The notes under the pieces are model-generated. The model saw only the letters and a program-made list of their open reading frames with translations, made no database searches and was not told where the DNA came from. Of a stretch of 64,000 nt of DNA, positions 11,222-22,094 are shown one piece after another (position 1 is the stretch's first letter; each line of letters begins with the position of its first letter). The stretch lies in the NCBI RefSeq assembly GCF_026210795.1, contig NC_089447.1:1924501-1988500 (forward strand). The letters are read 5' to 3'. Position numbers and translations under genes: made by a program. This stretch comes from Rhizophagus irregularis. Lineage: Eukaryota; Glomeromycota; Glomeromycetes; Glomerales; Glomeraceae.

Positions 11222-11510
11222 ATTGTTAATCGATGGTCATTTTATGGTCAATTTGATGGTCAATTGATGGTTATTTTATGGTCAATTTAATGGTCAATTG
11301 ATGGTCAATTGATGGTTATTTTATGGTCAATCAATGGTCAATTAATGGTTATTTTATGGTCAATTTAATGGTCAATCAATGGTCAATCAATGGTCATTTA
11401 ATGGTCAATTTAATGGTCATTTGATGGTCATTTTATGGTCAATTTAATGGTTAATCGATGGTCATTTTATGGTTAATTTAATGGTCATTTATTGGTAGTT
11501 GATAACTTTT
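11222..11510. repeat. ATGGTCAATTTA / ATGGTCAATTG minisatellite
   Basis: More than twenty near-identical 11-13-bp units (atggtcaatttaatggtcaattgatggtca and variants) in direct orientation. Noncoding, within the 4-kb element next to the palindrome. Confidence 0.85.
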
Positions 11511-11689
11511 TATTATCATAATAAAATTTATTATAATATATAAATTATTTTACAATATTATTAAAACATACACAATTTTTTTAAAGAGCAAATGGAATTA
11601 AAATATTTCATATTATACAAAATAAAACTACTATCTCACTCAGAGTGTTCTGTAATTAGAAATTAGTAATATTTGGAAAAATATTAATA

Positions 11690-11850
11690 TGAAAAGTTAG
11701 TAATATTTTAAAATATATTAAAAAAAAAGAAATAACATTAGTAAAATATAAAAAAAAGAAACAACATTAATAAAATATAAAAAAAAGAAATAACATTAGT
11801 AAAATATAAAAAAAAAATCATTAGTAAATTAAAAAAAAAAAAAGAAGTAT
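11690..11850. repeat. A-rich ~35-bp tandem repeat
   Basis: Repeated units aaaaaaagaaataacattagtaaaatat. On the minus strand each carries TACTAATGTTATTTC, a branch-site-like word also seen in the array inside the long MITE. No complete acceptor-core-donor unit was found here. Confidence 0.6.
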
Positions 11851-12271
11851 AGTGTTAGTAATACTAAAAAGAGATAAAGTTAATATTACAAAGTAAATAA
11901 AACATACTTGTAAAGAGAGTAGTAAGGAAAAAGCAGAAAAGAGAGTATTTGAAAAAATAAATAAAAGTGTGTTTAGTAATTTATGCATATTAAAATCAGA
12001 TCACATGCATAAAGATCAGGCCGAATTTTGATTGGTTAATAATAGATAATAGAGTCCTTAAGAGAGTGTACGATACTAGCCTGAGTTCAGGAGTTATGCA
12101 CTTGTACGTGATAGCATTAATGTTAACTATAGCCAGTTTGTATGTTAATAATGTACACCCTCACTGTACATTAAGGAACCCACTTAATATATTTAATAAA
12201 TCTTATTTTATAAAAAAACTATGTTAGAATTTAAAAAAAAGCAAACTAAAAATCGGATGTCCTATTTTTAC

Positions 12272-14690
12272 CGATCCAATCCACAAGTAACTGAAGCCGA
12301 TACCTATAAAAGAAAGAAAGAAAAAGAAATTAATTAAGATTAAAAAAGAAGTTTTGAAAAGCTTTTGTTTTGAAATTAAATTAAATGATAAATTAAATCA
12401 CAGAATTTAACAATTAACATTCATGTAAATATACATTCTCAGAAGAAGTTAATTCCGACCATTAGTAAATAACACAATTCTTTGAAAGTATTTCTTTTAT
12501 AATTTAATGTTAGACTACTTGAAATTTGCCTTACAATATTAACAGTTAATATAAAATAATTTTATTAAAAATAATTATAATTACATACTGTATATTTGAT
12601 TAAGGCAAAAAAAGATATATTGAATTATAATTGTCAACTCTTATACTTGTGTCAAATGTAGTATTACATTTCTTGTAGTAGTTTTTTATTCCATTTATAC
12701 AATATAAATATATATAGTATCATTTAAACAAATCATTTATTATTAACCACCAACTTCATTACAATATCCGCATTAACAAGCGATTTATGGTTGGAAATTA
12801 ACAGATAAATCTATGGATTATAATTAAAATAGAAAACCCATTTAAATGCTATTTTCTCCCTTCTTACAATGATTCAAATTTACCAATCAGAGTTCAATCC
12901 ACAAGGAACTGAAGCTAATACCTACAAAAGAAAAAAAAAAAAAATCAATTAAAATATTTTTAAAAAATAAATTAAAAACAAGTTTCAAAGCTTTCGAAAC
13001 TTACTGATCAAAGAGTCCAATCCATAAAGAACTGAAGCTGATACTTACAAAAGAAGGAAAAAAAAATTAATTAAATATTTTTTTTAAAAAAAACAATTTC
13101 GAAACTTACTGATCAAAGAGTTCAATCCAAAAGAACTGAGATCGATACCTACAAAAGAAGAAAAGAAAAAAAAAATTAATTAAATATTTTTTTAAAAAAA
13201 AAACAATTTAAGTTTCATTTCGAAAACTTACCGATCAAAAAGTCCAATACACAAAAAACCGAAGCTGATACCTACAAAAGAAGGAACGAAAGAAAAATCA
13301 ATCAAATATTTTTAAAAAAAAAATAATTTTTAAAATTGAAGGTTTCGAAATGAAACGAAATTTTCGAAACATACTGATCAGAGTTAAATCCACAAAAAAC
13401 TGAGGTCAATACCTACAAAAGAAGAGAAGAAAGAAAAATCAATTAAATATTTTTTTAAAAAAAACAATTTAAGTTTCGTTTCAAAAACTTACTGATCAAA
13501 AAGTCCAATTCACAAAGAATTAAGATCGATATCTGCAAAAGAAGGAAAAAAAGAAAATTAATTAAATAATTTTTTTTAAAAAAAAAAATATAAAAAAATT
13601 TGAAAGTTTCATTTCGAACTACCGACCAAAGAGTCCAATCCACAAGAACCGAAGCTGATACCTATAAAAAAAGGAAAGAAAAAAAAATTAATTAAATATT
13701 TTTTAAAAGAAAAACGATTTAGAAAAAAAGTTTCGTTTCAAAACTTACAGATTAAAGAGTCCAATTCAAAAGAACCAAAACCGATACCTACAAAAGAAGG
13801 AAAGAAAAAAAAATTAATTAAATATATTTTTTTAAAAAAAAACAATTTTGAAACTTACCGATCAAAGGGCCCAATCTAAAAGAACTGAGGTCAATACCTA
13901 CAAAAGAAGGAAAGAAAAAAAAAATTAATTAAATATTTTTTTAAAAAAAAACAATTTAAGTTTCATTTCGAAAACTTACCGATCAAAGAGTCCAATCCAC
14001 AAAGAACCAAAGCCAATACCTACAAAAGAAGGGGGGAAAAAAATTAATTAATATTTTTAAAAAAAAATACGAAGTTTCATTTTGAAACTTACCGATCAAA
14101 AGGTTCAATTCACAAAGAACTGAAGCTAATATCTACAAAAGAAGGAAAGAAAAAAAAAATTAATTAAATATTTTTTTAAAAAAAAACAATTTTGAAACTT
14201 ACCGATCAAAAAATCCAATCCAAAAAAATTGAGGTCGATACCTGCAAAAGAAAAAAAAATAAAAATCAATTAAAATTTATTAAAAAGAAAACTGATTTAA
14301 AAGAAAAGTTTCATTTCGAAACTTACTGATCGAAGCTGATACTTATAAAAGAAAAAAAAATCAATTAAAATTTTAAAAAAACGATTTAGAAAAAAAGTTT
14401 CGTTTTAAAATTTGGGTTGAAGCTGATACCTATGAAAGAAGGAAAAAAAGGAAATTAATTGAATTTAAAAAAAAAAGATTTAAAAAAATTTGAAAGTTTC
14501 GTTTTGAACTTTCAAAACTTATCAATCAAAAACCAATACTTACAAAAGAAGGAAAGAAAAAAAAAGTTAGCTAAAAATTTTTAAAAAACAAATGATTTAA
14601 AAAAAAAAGATTTGAACCTTTCATTTTGAAACTAACCGGTCATAAATTAAGTCAATAAGGAACCGAAGCTGATACAACAAAATGAAGAAA
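12272..14690 (-). repeat. large tandem array of splice-module-like units
   Basis: One unit near 12275-12310 and about sixteen between 12878 and 14690, spaced roughly 105-145 bp. On the minus strand each reads TTAATT, a T/C-rich tract ending CTTCTTTTGTAG, an exon-like core usually beginning GTATC or GTATT, then a donor, mostly GTAAGTTT. Twelve cores are full length (38-40 nt) and share TCAGTTCTTT, GGATTGGACTC and TTTGATCG. The last units toward 14690 are shortened or lack a donor. Three have TGTAAG instead of TGTAGG at the boundary. Lengths of 38, 39 and 40 nt are mixed, so no common reading frame is kept. The conserved acceptor and donor edges contrast with ragged A/T tracts between units. 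Confidence 0.75.
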
Positions 14691-14734
14691 AAAAAAGATT
14701 ATCAAATTAGGTGATACAGATCGCAATTACGGAT

Positions 14735-15055
14735 TGAAATAATTATCAATCGGCAATATAACTTATCGATTACTAACCGATTACTAACTGATTGCTGATC
14801 GATTGCTTACTAAATCTCATTGGATACCAATCAGTCATCAATCTGATATAGCTGATTGATAACTGATGGCTGTCGATTAATAAATTGGCCATCAATCGGT
14901 CACCAATTAGTTATATAACTAATTGGTAACTGATTGAAATTATTGCCTGATTAATGACTGATAGGTAACAGATTGAAAGAATCGGCAACCAATCAGTTAC
15001 CAATCAGTTACCAATTAGTCATATGACTGATTGATAGCTGATTTATTATATTTCG
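14735..15055. repeat. subterminal TGATTGG/CCAATCA repeat cluster
   Basis: Dozens of copies, in both orientations, of CCAATCAGT, TGATTGATA, TAACTGATTG and related words. This matches the left cluster at 11035-11215. Clusters of short subterminal repeats are typical transposase-binding regions in hAT and KDZ elements (known of those families; assignment here is inference). Confidence 0.7.
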
Positions 15056-15062
15056 ACCTGTG

Positions 15063-17165
15063 TGAGTTGGGTGTGTTATCGTTTCATTGCAGGACTATCA
15101 GCCAAAGGATGCATAGCCAAATGGTTTCAATTATTAACCTGATGGATCAAAGGAATATCAGCACCAGAAATGCTTAGACATTCCTTATTTAATTTCCTGA
15201 GTAATCATATATTATAACCAGTATCAGAAGACAAGCGAAAATACCTATATGTTATAATAAAAGATAAAAACAATGAAGTCTCAATAGGATTTGTTAAGAA
15301 AAGAACACATATAAAGAAAAATGGGGAAAAAATTGAATGTTTAATCATAGAAGTTTGCAATATGGAAATATGTTTAGATAACCCTCAAAAAGCAATTATC
15401 CAGAAACAGAAATGTCCAAAAATAATTACAATAACCCAACATAATGCATTAGTATTACCAATTTTTATTCAATTGTCGACAGGTGCAACCATATATGTCA
15501 ACTGGTATTATATAGTGGAATTGCTAAATAGAGCCAAAAATATTTCAGCAAATATTGATATACAACAATTGGAAAAAACACCTACAATTAATTTGAATGG
15601 AGACAATTTAGGCCTATAGATTAATCGATGGATAGAACAAAATACACTTAAACAAGAACTTACAAATATAAGACATCAGTTAAAATCATTAAAAAATATT
15701 GAATATTATACAGATAGATCACTAGCTAATCGAATTATAAGTAATAACGATCTTTCACATATAACAGATAATATTACTGTAGATTTAGGAGCGGCATTTT
15801 ATACAAAGCAATGAATTAGGAGAATTTTCAGTTATCTTTTTGTAATACATCTTTATGGCCATCGTCAACCAGGGTGGAAATAGTAGCTATTTTCTTAGCA
15901 TTGTTGACAGCACCAGAAAATTCTAATGTAACTATTTATACAGACAACTTAGGCGCTATAAATTCAATTAATTTAGCTTTTAATTCAACAACTAGAACAT
16001 GGCTTAAAAAGACTAATAACTTAATTATTATTAAAATAATTATGTTGATCAGAGAAGCAGCTATAAATTTAAAATAAAGGGTCATAGTGGCATAACAGGC
16101 AATGATATAGCTGACAAATTAGCAAAGAAAGGCCAATGTGAAAACAATTTATTTAGGAATAATGTAGATTTTATTAATAATATATTATCTTACTTTCCTG
16201 TTTTTATAGATAATCCTATTGAAGTTAATATTAGAAGATTTATTTTGAAAATATTAGCTACAGATAAAGCTACTGAATGGTCATTATTAAAAAATAATTA
16301 GGAATTATATTATGGGAATGATAATCAGATAGATTGGAAAGTTACTTGGCTTATCTTCCATTATTGCAAGGGATTTCACTATATTAGCATGCAACTTAAC
16401 TATTTATGGACCTTTATAGCAAAATTATTTCACAAAATCCTTCCTTTAGGATCTATTTTAGCAATAAAGAAAACTAAGACTTTATAAGGAAATGAAATGT
16501 ATTATGAAATGTAATAAGAAGAAAAATTGGAATCATTTATTTGAATGTCAGACATACAGTATGAGGTGGCTTGGAAAAAAATATTGGAGATTACAACAAA
16601 AGAATCTATAATTATATGTTTGAAATAAAAACAAATCAGAGGTCAAGATGAAGATTTTATTAGAAAAGTATTACAAAACATATTAGGAGTTACAGCAAAA
16701 TCAGAAAAATTTCAAAAGTTTCAATAGCTGGTATTGGAAGTGAAAGTTGAAACTTTTTTAACAACAAAATTACAAAAAAACTTTAAGATATCTCTTACTG
16801 AGGCACAGATATTTATGGCTAATATTTTAATTAGATTTATTTTAGCATTTAAAGAATTAATATGGAAACCAAGATGTGAACAAGAGGCATTTCTAGAACA
16901 GATAAAATTACTTCAGAACCCAAGGGAAAGGACAATTCAAATCAACCTTCAGAATCCAAAGTAAAGGACAATGCAAATAAACTTTTAAATAAAGTTAAAG
17001 ATCTACAAACAAGAAAAATAGATCGATTACAGAGGTCAGTCTTCTTAATAAAGAAATCAATGGATATTTTTGTAAGGAAATACATATGTGAGGATTGGAT
17101 TCCAATAAAAAAGAAAGTTGATAAGGTTACATTATACATGAGCAAAAAATTACTGGATTGATAGT
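15063..17165 (+). pseudogene. LINE-type retrotransposon remnant with RNase H domain
   Basis: The plus-strand frames together show a linker region followed by an RNase H fold: YTDRSL (first D), SSTRVEIVAIFLALL (E), TIYTDNLGAINSI (D), then KGHSGITGNDIADKLAKK (H and last D). A C-terminal region follows with YCKGFHY and later Lys-rich coiled sequence (16734-17145). I recall close relatives in Rhizophagus non-LTR elements. The reverse transcriptase that should lie upstream is missing: the left side is cut off at the edge of the 4-kb TIR element. The copy is heavily broken. An RNase H from another retroelement class cannot be wholly excluded. Confidence 0.6.
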
Positions 17166-17406
17166 TTCAAAATAATATTTTTATTCTGTTCTCAATTATA
17201 TTTATAATTTTAGACATATATTTTATTTATCATTAATTTTATTTTATTAATATTTTTATTTTTATTTTTGTTTTTAGTTGTTTTTATTTTTGTATTGGTT
17301 TTTGTTTTGTTTTTATTTTAATTTTTTATATTTATAGTTTATAGTATGTTATTTTGGTTTGCTTTTTGATTACTTTTATTCTTAATTCTATTGGTAATAT
17401 AATATC
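17166..17406. other. T-rich spacer
   Basis: Runs of TTTTTATTTTTA-like sequence on the plus strand between the LINE remnant and the hAT-type MITE. No gene. The 8-bp target site ATAATATC of the MITE lies at 17399-17406. Confidence 0.5.
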
Positions 17407-18274
17407 TAAAGCTCTAAATGGTCCGGGTTGGTCTGGGTTGGAGAGTAACCCAGGACTGGACCGAAAAATTAGTTCATTTCAGTCCAGTCCGGTTTATATT
17501 AAAAGGAGAATCCAGGACCAGACCGGACTGGACCAGTTATTTTAGTCCGGTCCTGTCCGGTCCTATAATAAAAAAACGTTGCGCAAATGTTTTTTCTAAT
17601 TAAATATACTTAGAAAAAACGTTTCGCAACATTTTTTCTTTAAATTAATTAGAAAAACGTTGCGCAAATGTTTTTTCTAATTAAATATACTAAGAAAAAA
17701 CGTTTCGCAACATTTTTTCTTTAAATTAATTAGAAAAACGTTGCGCAAACGTTTTTTCTAATTAAACATACTAAGAAAAACGTTGCGCAACATTTTTTTT
17801 TTTCTTTAAATTAATTAGAAAAACGTTGCGCAAACGTTTTTTCTAATTAAATATACTAAGAAAAAACGTTGCGCAACGTTTTTTCTTTAAATTAATTAGA
17901 AAAATGTTGCGCAAACATTTTTTCTAATTAAATATACTAAGAATAACGTTGCGCAACGTTTTTTCTTTAAATTAATTAGAAAAATGTTGCGCAAACATTT
18001 TTTTTATAATAATATATTAAAAAAAATGTTACGCAACGTTTTTTTTATTTAATAATTAAATAATCGCAACGGTTTTAATATAAACCATTGCGAAAATATT
18101 TATCGGTCCGGTCCAGTCCCAACCCATTTTTTCAGTCCGGGTTAGATTTATAATCCGAAACTGGACCGGACCGGACCAAATATTTTGGTCCGGTTGAAGC
18201 ATCAACCCGGACTGACCAATTCGAATTTTCGGTCCGGTTAGTTCGGATTAGGACCCGACCCGATTAGAGCTTTA
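17407..18274. mobile_element. hAT-type MITE, 868 bp, GTCCGG ends and GTTGCGCAAC core
   Basis: The TIRs start TAAAGCTCTAA and end TTAGAGCTTTA, fitting the hAT terminal rule (YARNG). A perfect 8-bp TSD ATAATATC lies at 17399-17406 and 18275-18282. Inside the ends are clusters of GGTCCGG and GGACCGG, unusually GC-rich for this window. The middle is a tandem array with palindromic GTTGCGCAAC motifs. No protein is encoded. Confidence 0.88.
17565..18060. repeat. ~107-bp tandem repeat of CGTTGCGCAACG palindromes
   Basis: About five units, each made of two half-units of the type AAAAACGTTGCGCAAACGTT + TTTTCTAATTAAATATACTAAG and AAAAAACGTTGCGCAACGTT + TTTTCTTTAAATTAATTAG. Each half is itself a near-perfect hairpin. 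The repeat forms the core of the hAT-type MITE. Confidence 0.85.
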
Positions 18275-18282
18275 ATAATATC

Positions 18283-19482
18283 TAATGTTTGATCGGACTG
18301 GTCTGAAGCTGGAAGTATCATTTATAGAATATTTGTGATTATTATGTAATCCAAATATATTCTAATAAAATGGTACATAATTCAACATTTAAAAAAAAAA
18401 TATACATATTAAATTATACCTAATATTAAAAAATATGTATAATTTTAAAAAACACTAATAAAAATGAGTGTATTTCTATACTAAATTGCAGTATAACAAA
18501 TTTTGTATTTATTTAACAATATGTTAAACTACATTATGTGTTGAAAAATATGTATAGTGTTAATAAATAACAATAATAACTAGTGTATTTTTATACTAAA
18601 TTTTAATGAAACAATATTTTGTGTTTGTTTACATTGATTGATGGCATTAAACTACATTGCATATCATATTGAACTATACTTGACATCAAACAACATAAAA
18701 AAAACTTGTATAATTATATATATACATATACAGATTTTCATAATATGTAATTTTTCTCCAAGCGTGTTTCAAGATTGATCCTTCAAATTGTATAAAAAGG
18801 TAATGTCCTAGTTAGTAAAACTTTTTATCTGCTTTGTACAAATATAAGCAAGAATCAAGGAAAAATTCAAAATTCTAATAAAATTAATAAAATTTAAAAC
18901 TGCCATTATTTGCATCATCAATATTTGCAATCAAATGAACCCGTATATTCCGCAAAGTAAATAATAAGTAAGTTAGTTTATTGCTCAACTAGTTTCTTGA
19001 AACATGTCATCACAATGTTAATCGATTTTTCCGCCTCTATAGATGTTCCAAAATAAAATGGTCATATTACTCTTCTTGTTATATCGGCATTTTGATCTTC
19101 ACCAAGAAAATCTTTGGCAATCATCACGCGTATAATAGGCGCAGTGAAATTATTCACATGAATCTCGTCACATGCAACGGCACAGCAAAAGTCTGGCACA
19201 GTGCATCAAAAATTTATCTTATACGCGCCGAATTCTTAAAACTTTGCGCAGTATCGTACCGGAGATGGATCCGCGTACTCCCTCTCTCTTTGATAGCATC
19301 ATATATTTCATTCGCCTCTCTAGCATTTTTTTCACTGAAAAATTAATAAAGTTTTGCTATGTGCTTAGATCATACTGATTTTTGATAATTATCGAAAATT
19401 TTTCAAATGCACTTTTACTACTTATGGAAATATTGATATCGAATATGAATATAAAAAGCAGTTTTCAAGCAATTTTTTTTTC
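18283..19482. other. AT-rich spacer with diverged internal repeats
   Basis: Two diverged copies of a sequence containing AATATGTATA, AGTGTATTTxTATACTAAATT and TTAAACTACATTxxxTxT are visible at about 18400-18560 and 18540-18700. From 19000 short open frames appear but show no recognisable domain. Confidence 0.45.
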
Positions 19483-20798
19483 ATGATAACCGATTTCAGC
19501 GAGCCTGGTTTTGAATACTTTTTGAGCACTCCTTGTCACATTTGGGATGCTGTTCGATACCATGAAGCGTGGGAAAATAGCAATTTGGGTTTAGACAAGG
19601 CGACTCTAACAAGAAGTTTTCATAAACAGTTAGAAATTATAAAGTCAAAAGGCACAAAGGAGGAAAAGGAAAATGCGATACGTCTAGAGAAGCAATCAAG
19701 GTCAATATATTTTCATAAGCTATAATAACTGTAGATTAATGGGCCACATTCAGTAGCCACCCACCTTTGTCTCCATATTTCGTCTCTCCAATACTACAGC
19801 TACCCATGGAACTGCGTCTTCGCATGGTTATGGACTGCGTCTCCGCTGTAGCCAGCTTGTGGCATACTAATTTGTGACTTGCTAATTTACACCTTTTTTT
19901 TGGGAACCCTTATTAATATGTAAATTTTATTTTCTTAATCTATGAAAACGGGACTAATCGACAATTTTTGGATGAAACGTCGCAATTTTACAAAACACGA
20001 AAATATGAAAGTTAACAGTACATTTTTATCCTGTGACGGAGTACAGATCGGTTGTGTTGGTAATAATATTCAGGGGAATAAACGATCCTTTGAGAATCGC
20101 AAACAATTAGGTGTTAAAGAGGCAAAAGAAGTGAGTCCGGTTGTCTGATGTTAGGCCTTTTGTCGACTCGATAAGATGAGAAATCAAACTTAACTACAAT
20201 TTATTCCAATTTTTATTTTAGGTCAAAGATAAAGTGAAACGTACAAAAATCGATGAGGAACCGCCTGCTGTTGAGCTATCGGATGATATTCCAAAGCAGA
20301 ATTCACCGGTAGAGCCTCCAACGCTCGTCGATCGTATCAATAATCCATTCTTCTTAGAGAAAGATGAGGTAGATGACATCTTCATGACAGATGATGTTGA
20401 TGACATCTTCATGACAGATGATGTTGATGATCTATGCTTTATGGACGGAGACCCAGCTGATGATATTAATAAAATAACTTTTGTCACGTTTGCCTTTCCA
20501 TCTCATTTCTAGATAAAATCAGGTGTCCAAGAGCGAATATCGTCGAGACATTCCACTCCCGTCACAGCCAGAATTAGAGCTCGTATCTAGTGACAACCAT
20601 GAATCAGACTCATTTTCAGATAATGGACTTGTTAATTGCCCAGCCATTATCAATGATGTTATGGAATTGCAATTGGGATCTTTACCTCGAAAAGAGTCCA
20701 GATGGATATTAAATGACATCGATGTCTCCGAAAAATGGCATATATTTAAAGAAAAATCACTGGAACTGGCAAATAGAGAAGGTCTATTTGTTGTAAGT
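19483..20798 (+). CDS. hypothetical spliced gene or remnant, lineage-specific family
   Basis: I do not recognise a domain. Coding-like pieces: 19483-19725 (MITDFSEPGFEYFLSTPCHIWDA...), 19942-20130 (MKTGLIDNFWMKRRNF... ending KEAKE) and from 20222 (VKDKVKRTKIDEEPP). The last two join in phase across a good GTGAGT...TTTTAG intron at 20131-20221. The third piece is acidic and has an in-frame duplication of DDIFMTDDV at about 20375-20440. A further piece, 20526-20795 (SKSEYRRDIPLPSQPELEL... to LANREGLFV), ends at a GTAAGT donor. The joint between the third and fourth pieces is unclear. The style (acidic, low complexity, many small exons) resembles genes expanded in Rhizophagus. It may be expressed or decaying. 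Confidence 0.35.
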
Positions 20799-21128
20799 CA
20801 CACGCAACAAATATTGTATGCTTTCAACTTTTTCATCTACTGGATTACTGCGGAACTAATTGCAGTTATCTTAATACTATATATAGATCCTTATCACACG
20901 TTCTCTTGTTGAAGCCTAAACAACATTGTCCGTTAATGCACTGATCTCATCCGGATAGCGGTGCTTAATAAGGACGCAATTGATTTTCACAACATGAATT
21001 GTATGCTCGGCTTCCAGGTCGTTGGTAAGTTTTTCAATAGTAAACTTTTTCGGAACACTCATTATTGAACAAGTGCTCTGTACTCAATAGGGCAACACAT
21101 TACATTCTACCTCACCACCCTTTTTTGT

Positions 21129-21945
21129 GTGACGCATTATATATTACAGTGGAAGTTGGTCAAGTTGATGTGCCAATGTCACTTGAAGAGGTTCCCGCCT
21201 TCCTCACCAGTCTTGATACGCTTCTCATCGTATCTAATATTTTTTGGGATAATTGTATTGTTTCCACTGAAAATAAAGAACCAAGCAGGCGAAGCACCCT
21301 TCAAACACCAAGTTTTAAAGAAATGGTTTCAAAGAGTCGAAATCGGCATCGATTTTGTCAATTACGGTTTTAATTTTTAGGTTCTAATTATGATTCAAAA
21401 TTAGTTCATCATGTTACAATTTCATTCTGCGTAATGCATTTAAGCTAGGTTTGCATTTGTATCTGTTTACTCGTGTGATGCACCGGAAAACTTGCGTATA
21501 CTGTACATTAGAAAATGTATATAAAAAATATGCACTTTACGTGAGGACATTTGCTGTACTCTTTTATTCTTTCCAAAGTGATCTGCACGTGAACCTATAC
21601 TGATTCTGAAGTTAATTGTCCGGCATGCAAAAGTGTCATACACACATCAGAGTATATGGAAATACCTGGTCTGACTATAGTTGATCCAATCAATTAATAT
21701 TACTACCCGGCACCATGATGATGCAGAGGAACTGTTGTGGGTGCCAGCTGAGAAAAATGAGTTTGGAATTCTTGGAATCCAAGTTGCTGGGGAAATGATG
21801 CACCTTAACGTTCTTATTAAAGATACAGATGTTGCCCATCAGCTTTTTTGCTTACGTTCTATAATTCCAGTACAGCCAACCGATGGGGAAGGAGTGTTAC
21901 AGTTAATAGAGACATTTTTACTTATATGAAATATTCTAAAAATGA
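21129..21945 (+). pseudogene. fragments of a lineage-specific gene family
   Basis: Two protein-like pieces: ALYITVEVGQVDVPMSLEEV... near 21140-21370 and EELLWVPAEKNEFGILGIQVAGEMMHLNVLIKDTDVAH from about 21715. The second piece resembles, from memory, a C-terminal motif (IQVAG...LNVLI) of proteins expanded in Rhizophagus. Intron borders joining them are not clear. They may be distal exons of the preceding gene. Confidence 0.35.
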
Positions 21946-22094
21946 AGTAGTAGTTCTATGGTATCTTCTGATAATTAGAATTAGTTTGTATCCCAAACAT
22001 CATGTATTTTATTTTTCCTGTATCAATAAAGTGCCCTGGTGGCTGATTATTATTTTTTTACATTCGTGTTGGTTGATATGTATTGGATAATAAA

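Larger units (their letters stand above)
11019..15062. mobile_element. 4-kb noncoding TIR element
   Basis: Left end from 11019 reads CACAGGTCAAAAGATGTCAA and continues AATCAGGTATCAATCGG. The complement of the right end reads CACAGGTCGAAATATAATAA and continues AATCAGCTATCAATCAG; about 29 of 36 positions agree. Both ends are followed by dense ATCAATCGG/TGATTGG subterminal repeats. No matching target duplication is visible at either edge, so it may be a chimera or the flanks may have rearranged. The interior holds a perfect palindrome, a GGTCAAT array and a large splice-module-like array, but no protein gene. Its left edge lies 35 bp upstream of the start codon of the large minus-strand gene. 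The right edge abuts a LINE remnant. hAT or KDZ-type nonautonomous element is the best guess. Confidence 0.65.

Noticed and set aside
12272-14690. A tandemly repeated peptide encoded by the array cores
   Set aside because: Core lengths of 38, 39 and 40 nt alternate, so no frame is kept from unit to unit, and all frames meet stops in the spacers.
12272-14690. CRISPR-like repeat array
   Set aside because: Eukaryotic setting, units diverged throughout, no constant repeat alternating with unique spacers of fixed length, and no cas genes.
17407-18274. Reading frames over the GTCCGG-rich ends as a small gene
   Set aside because: They lie wholly inside a defined TIR element and consist of its terminal repeats.
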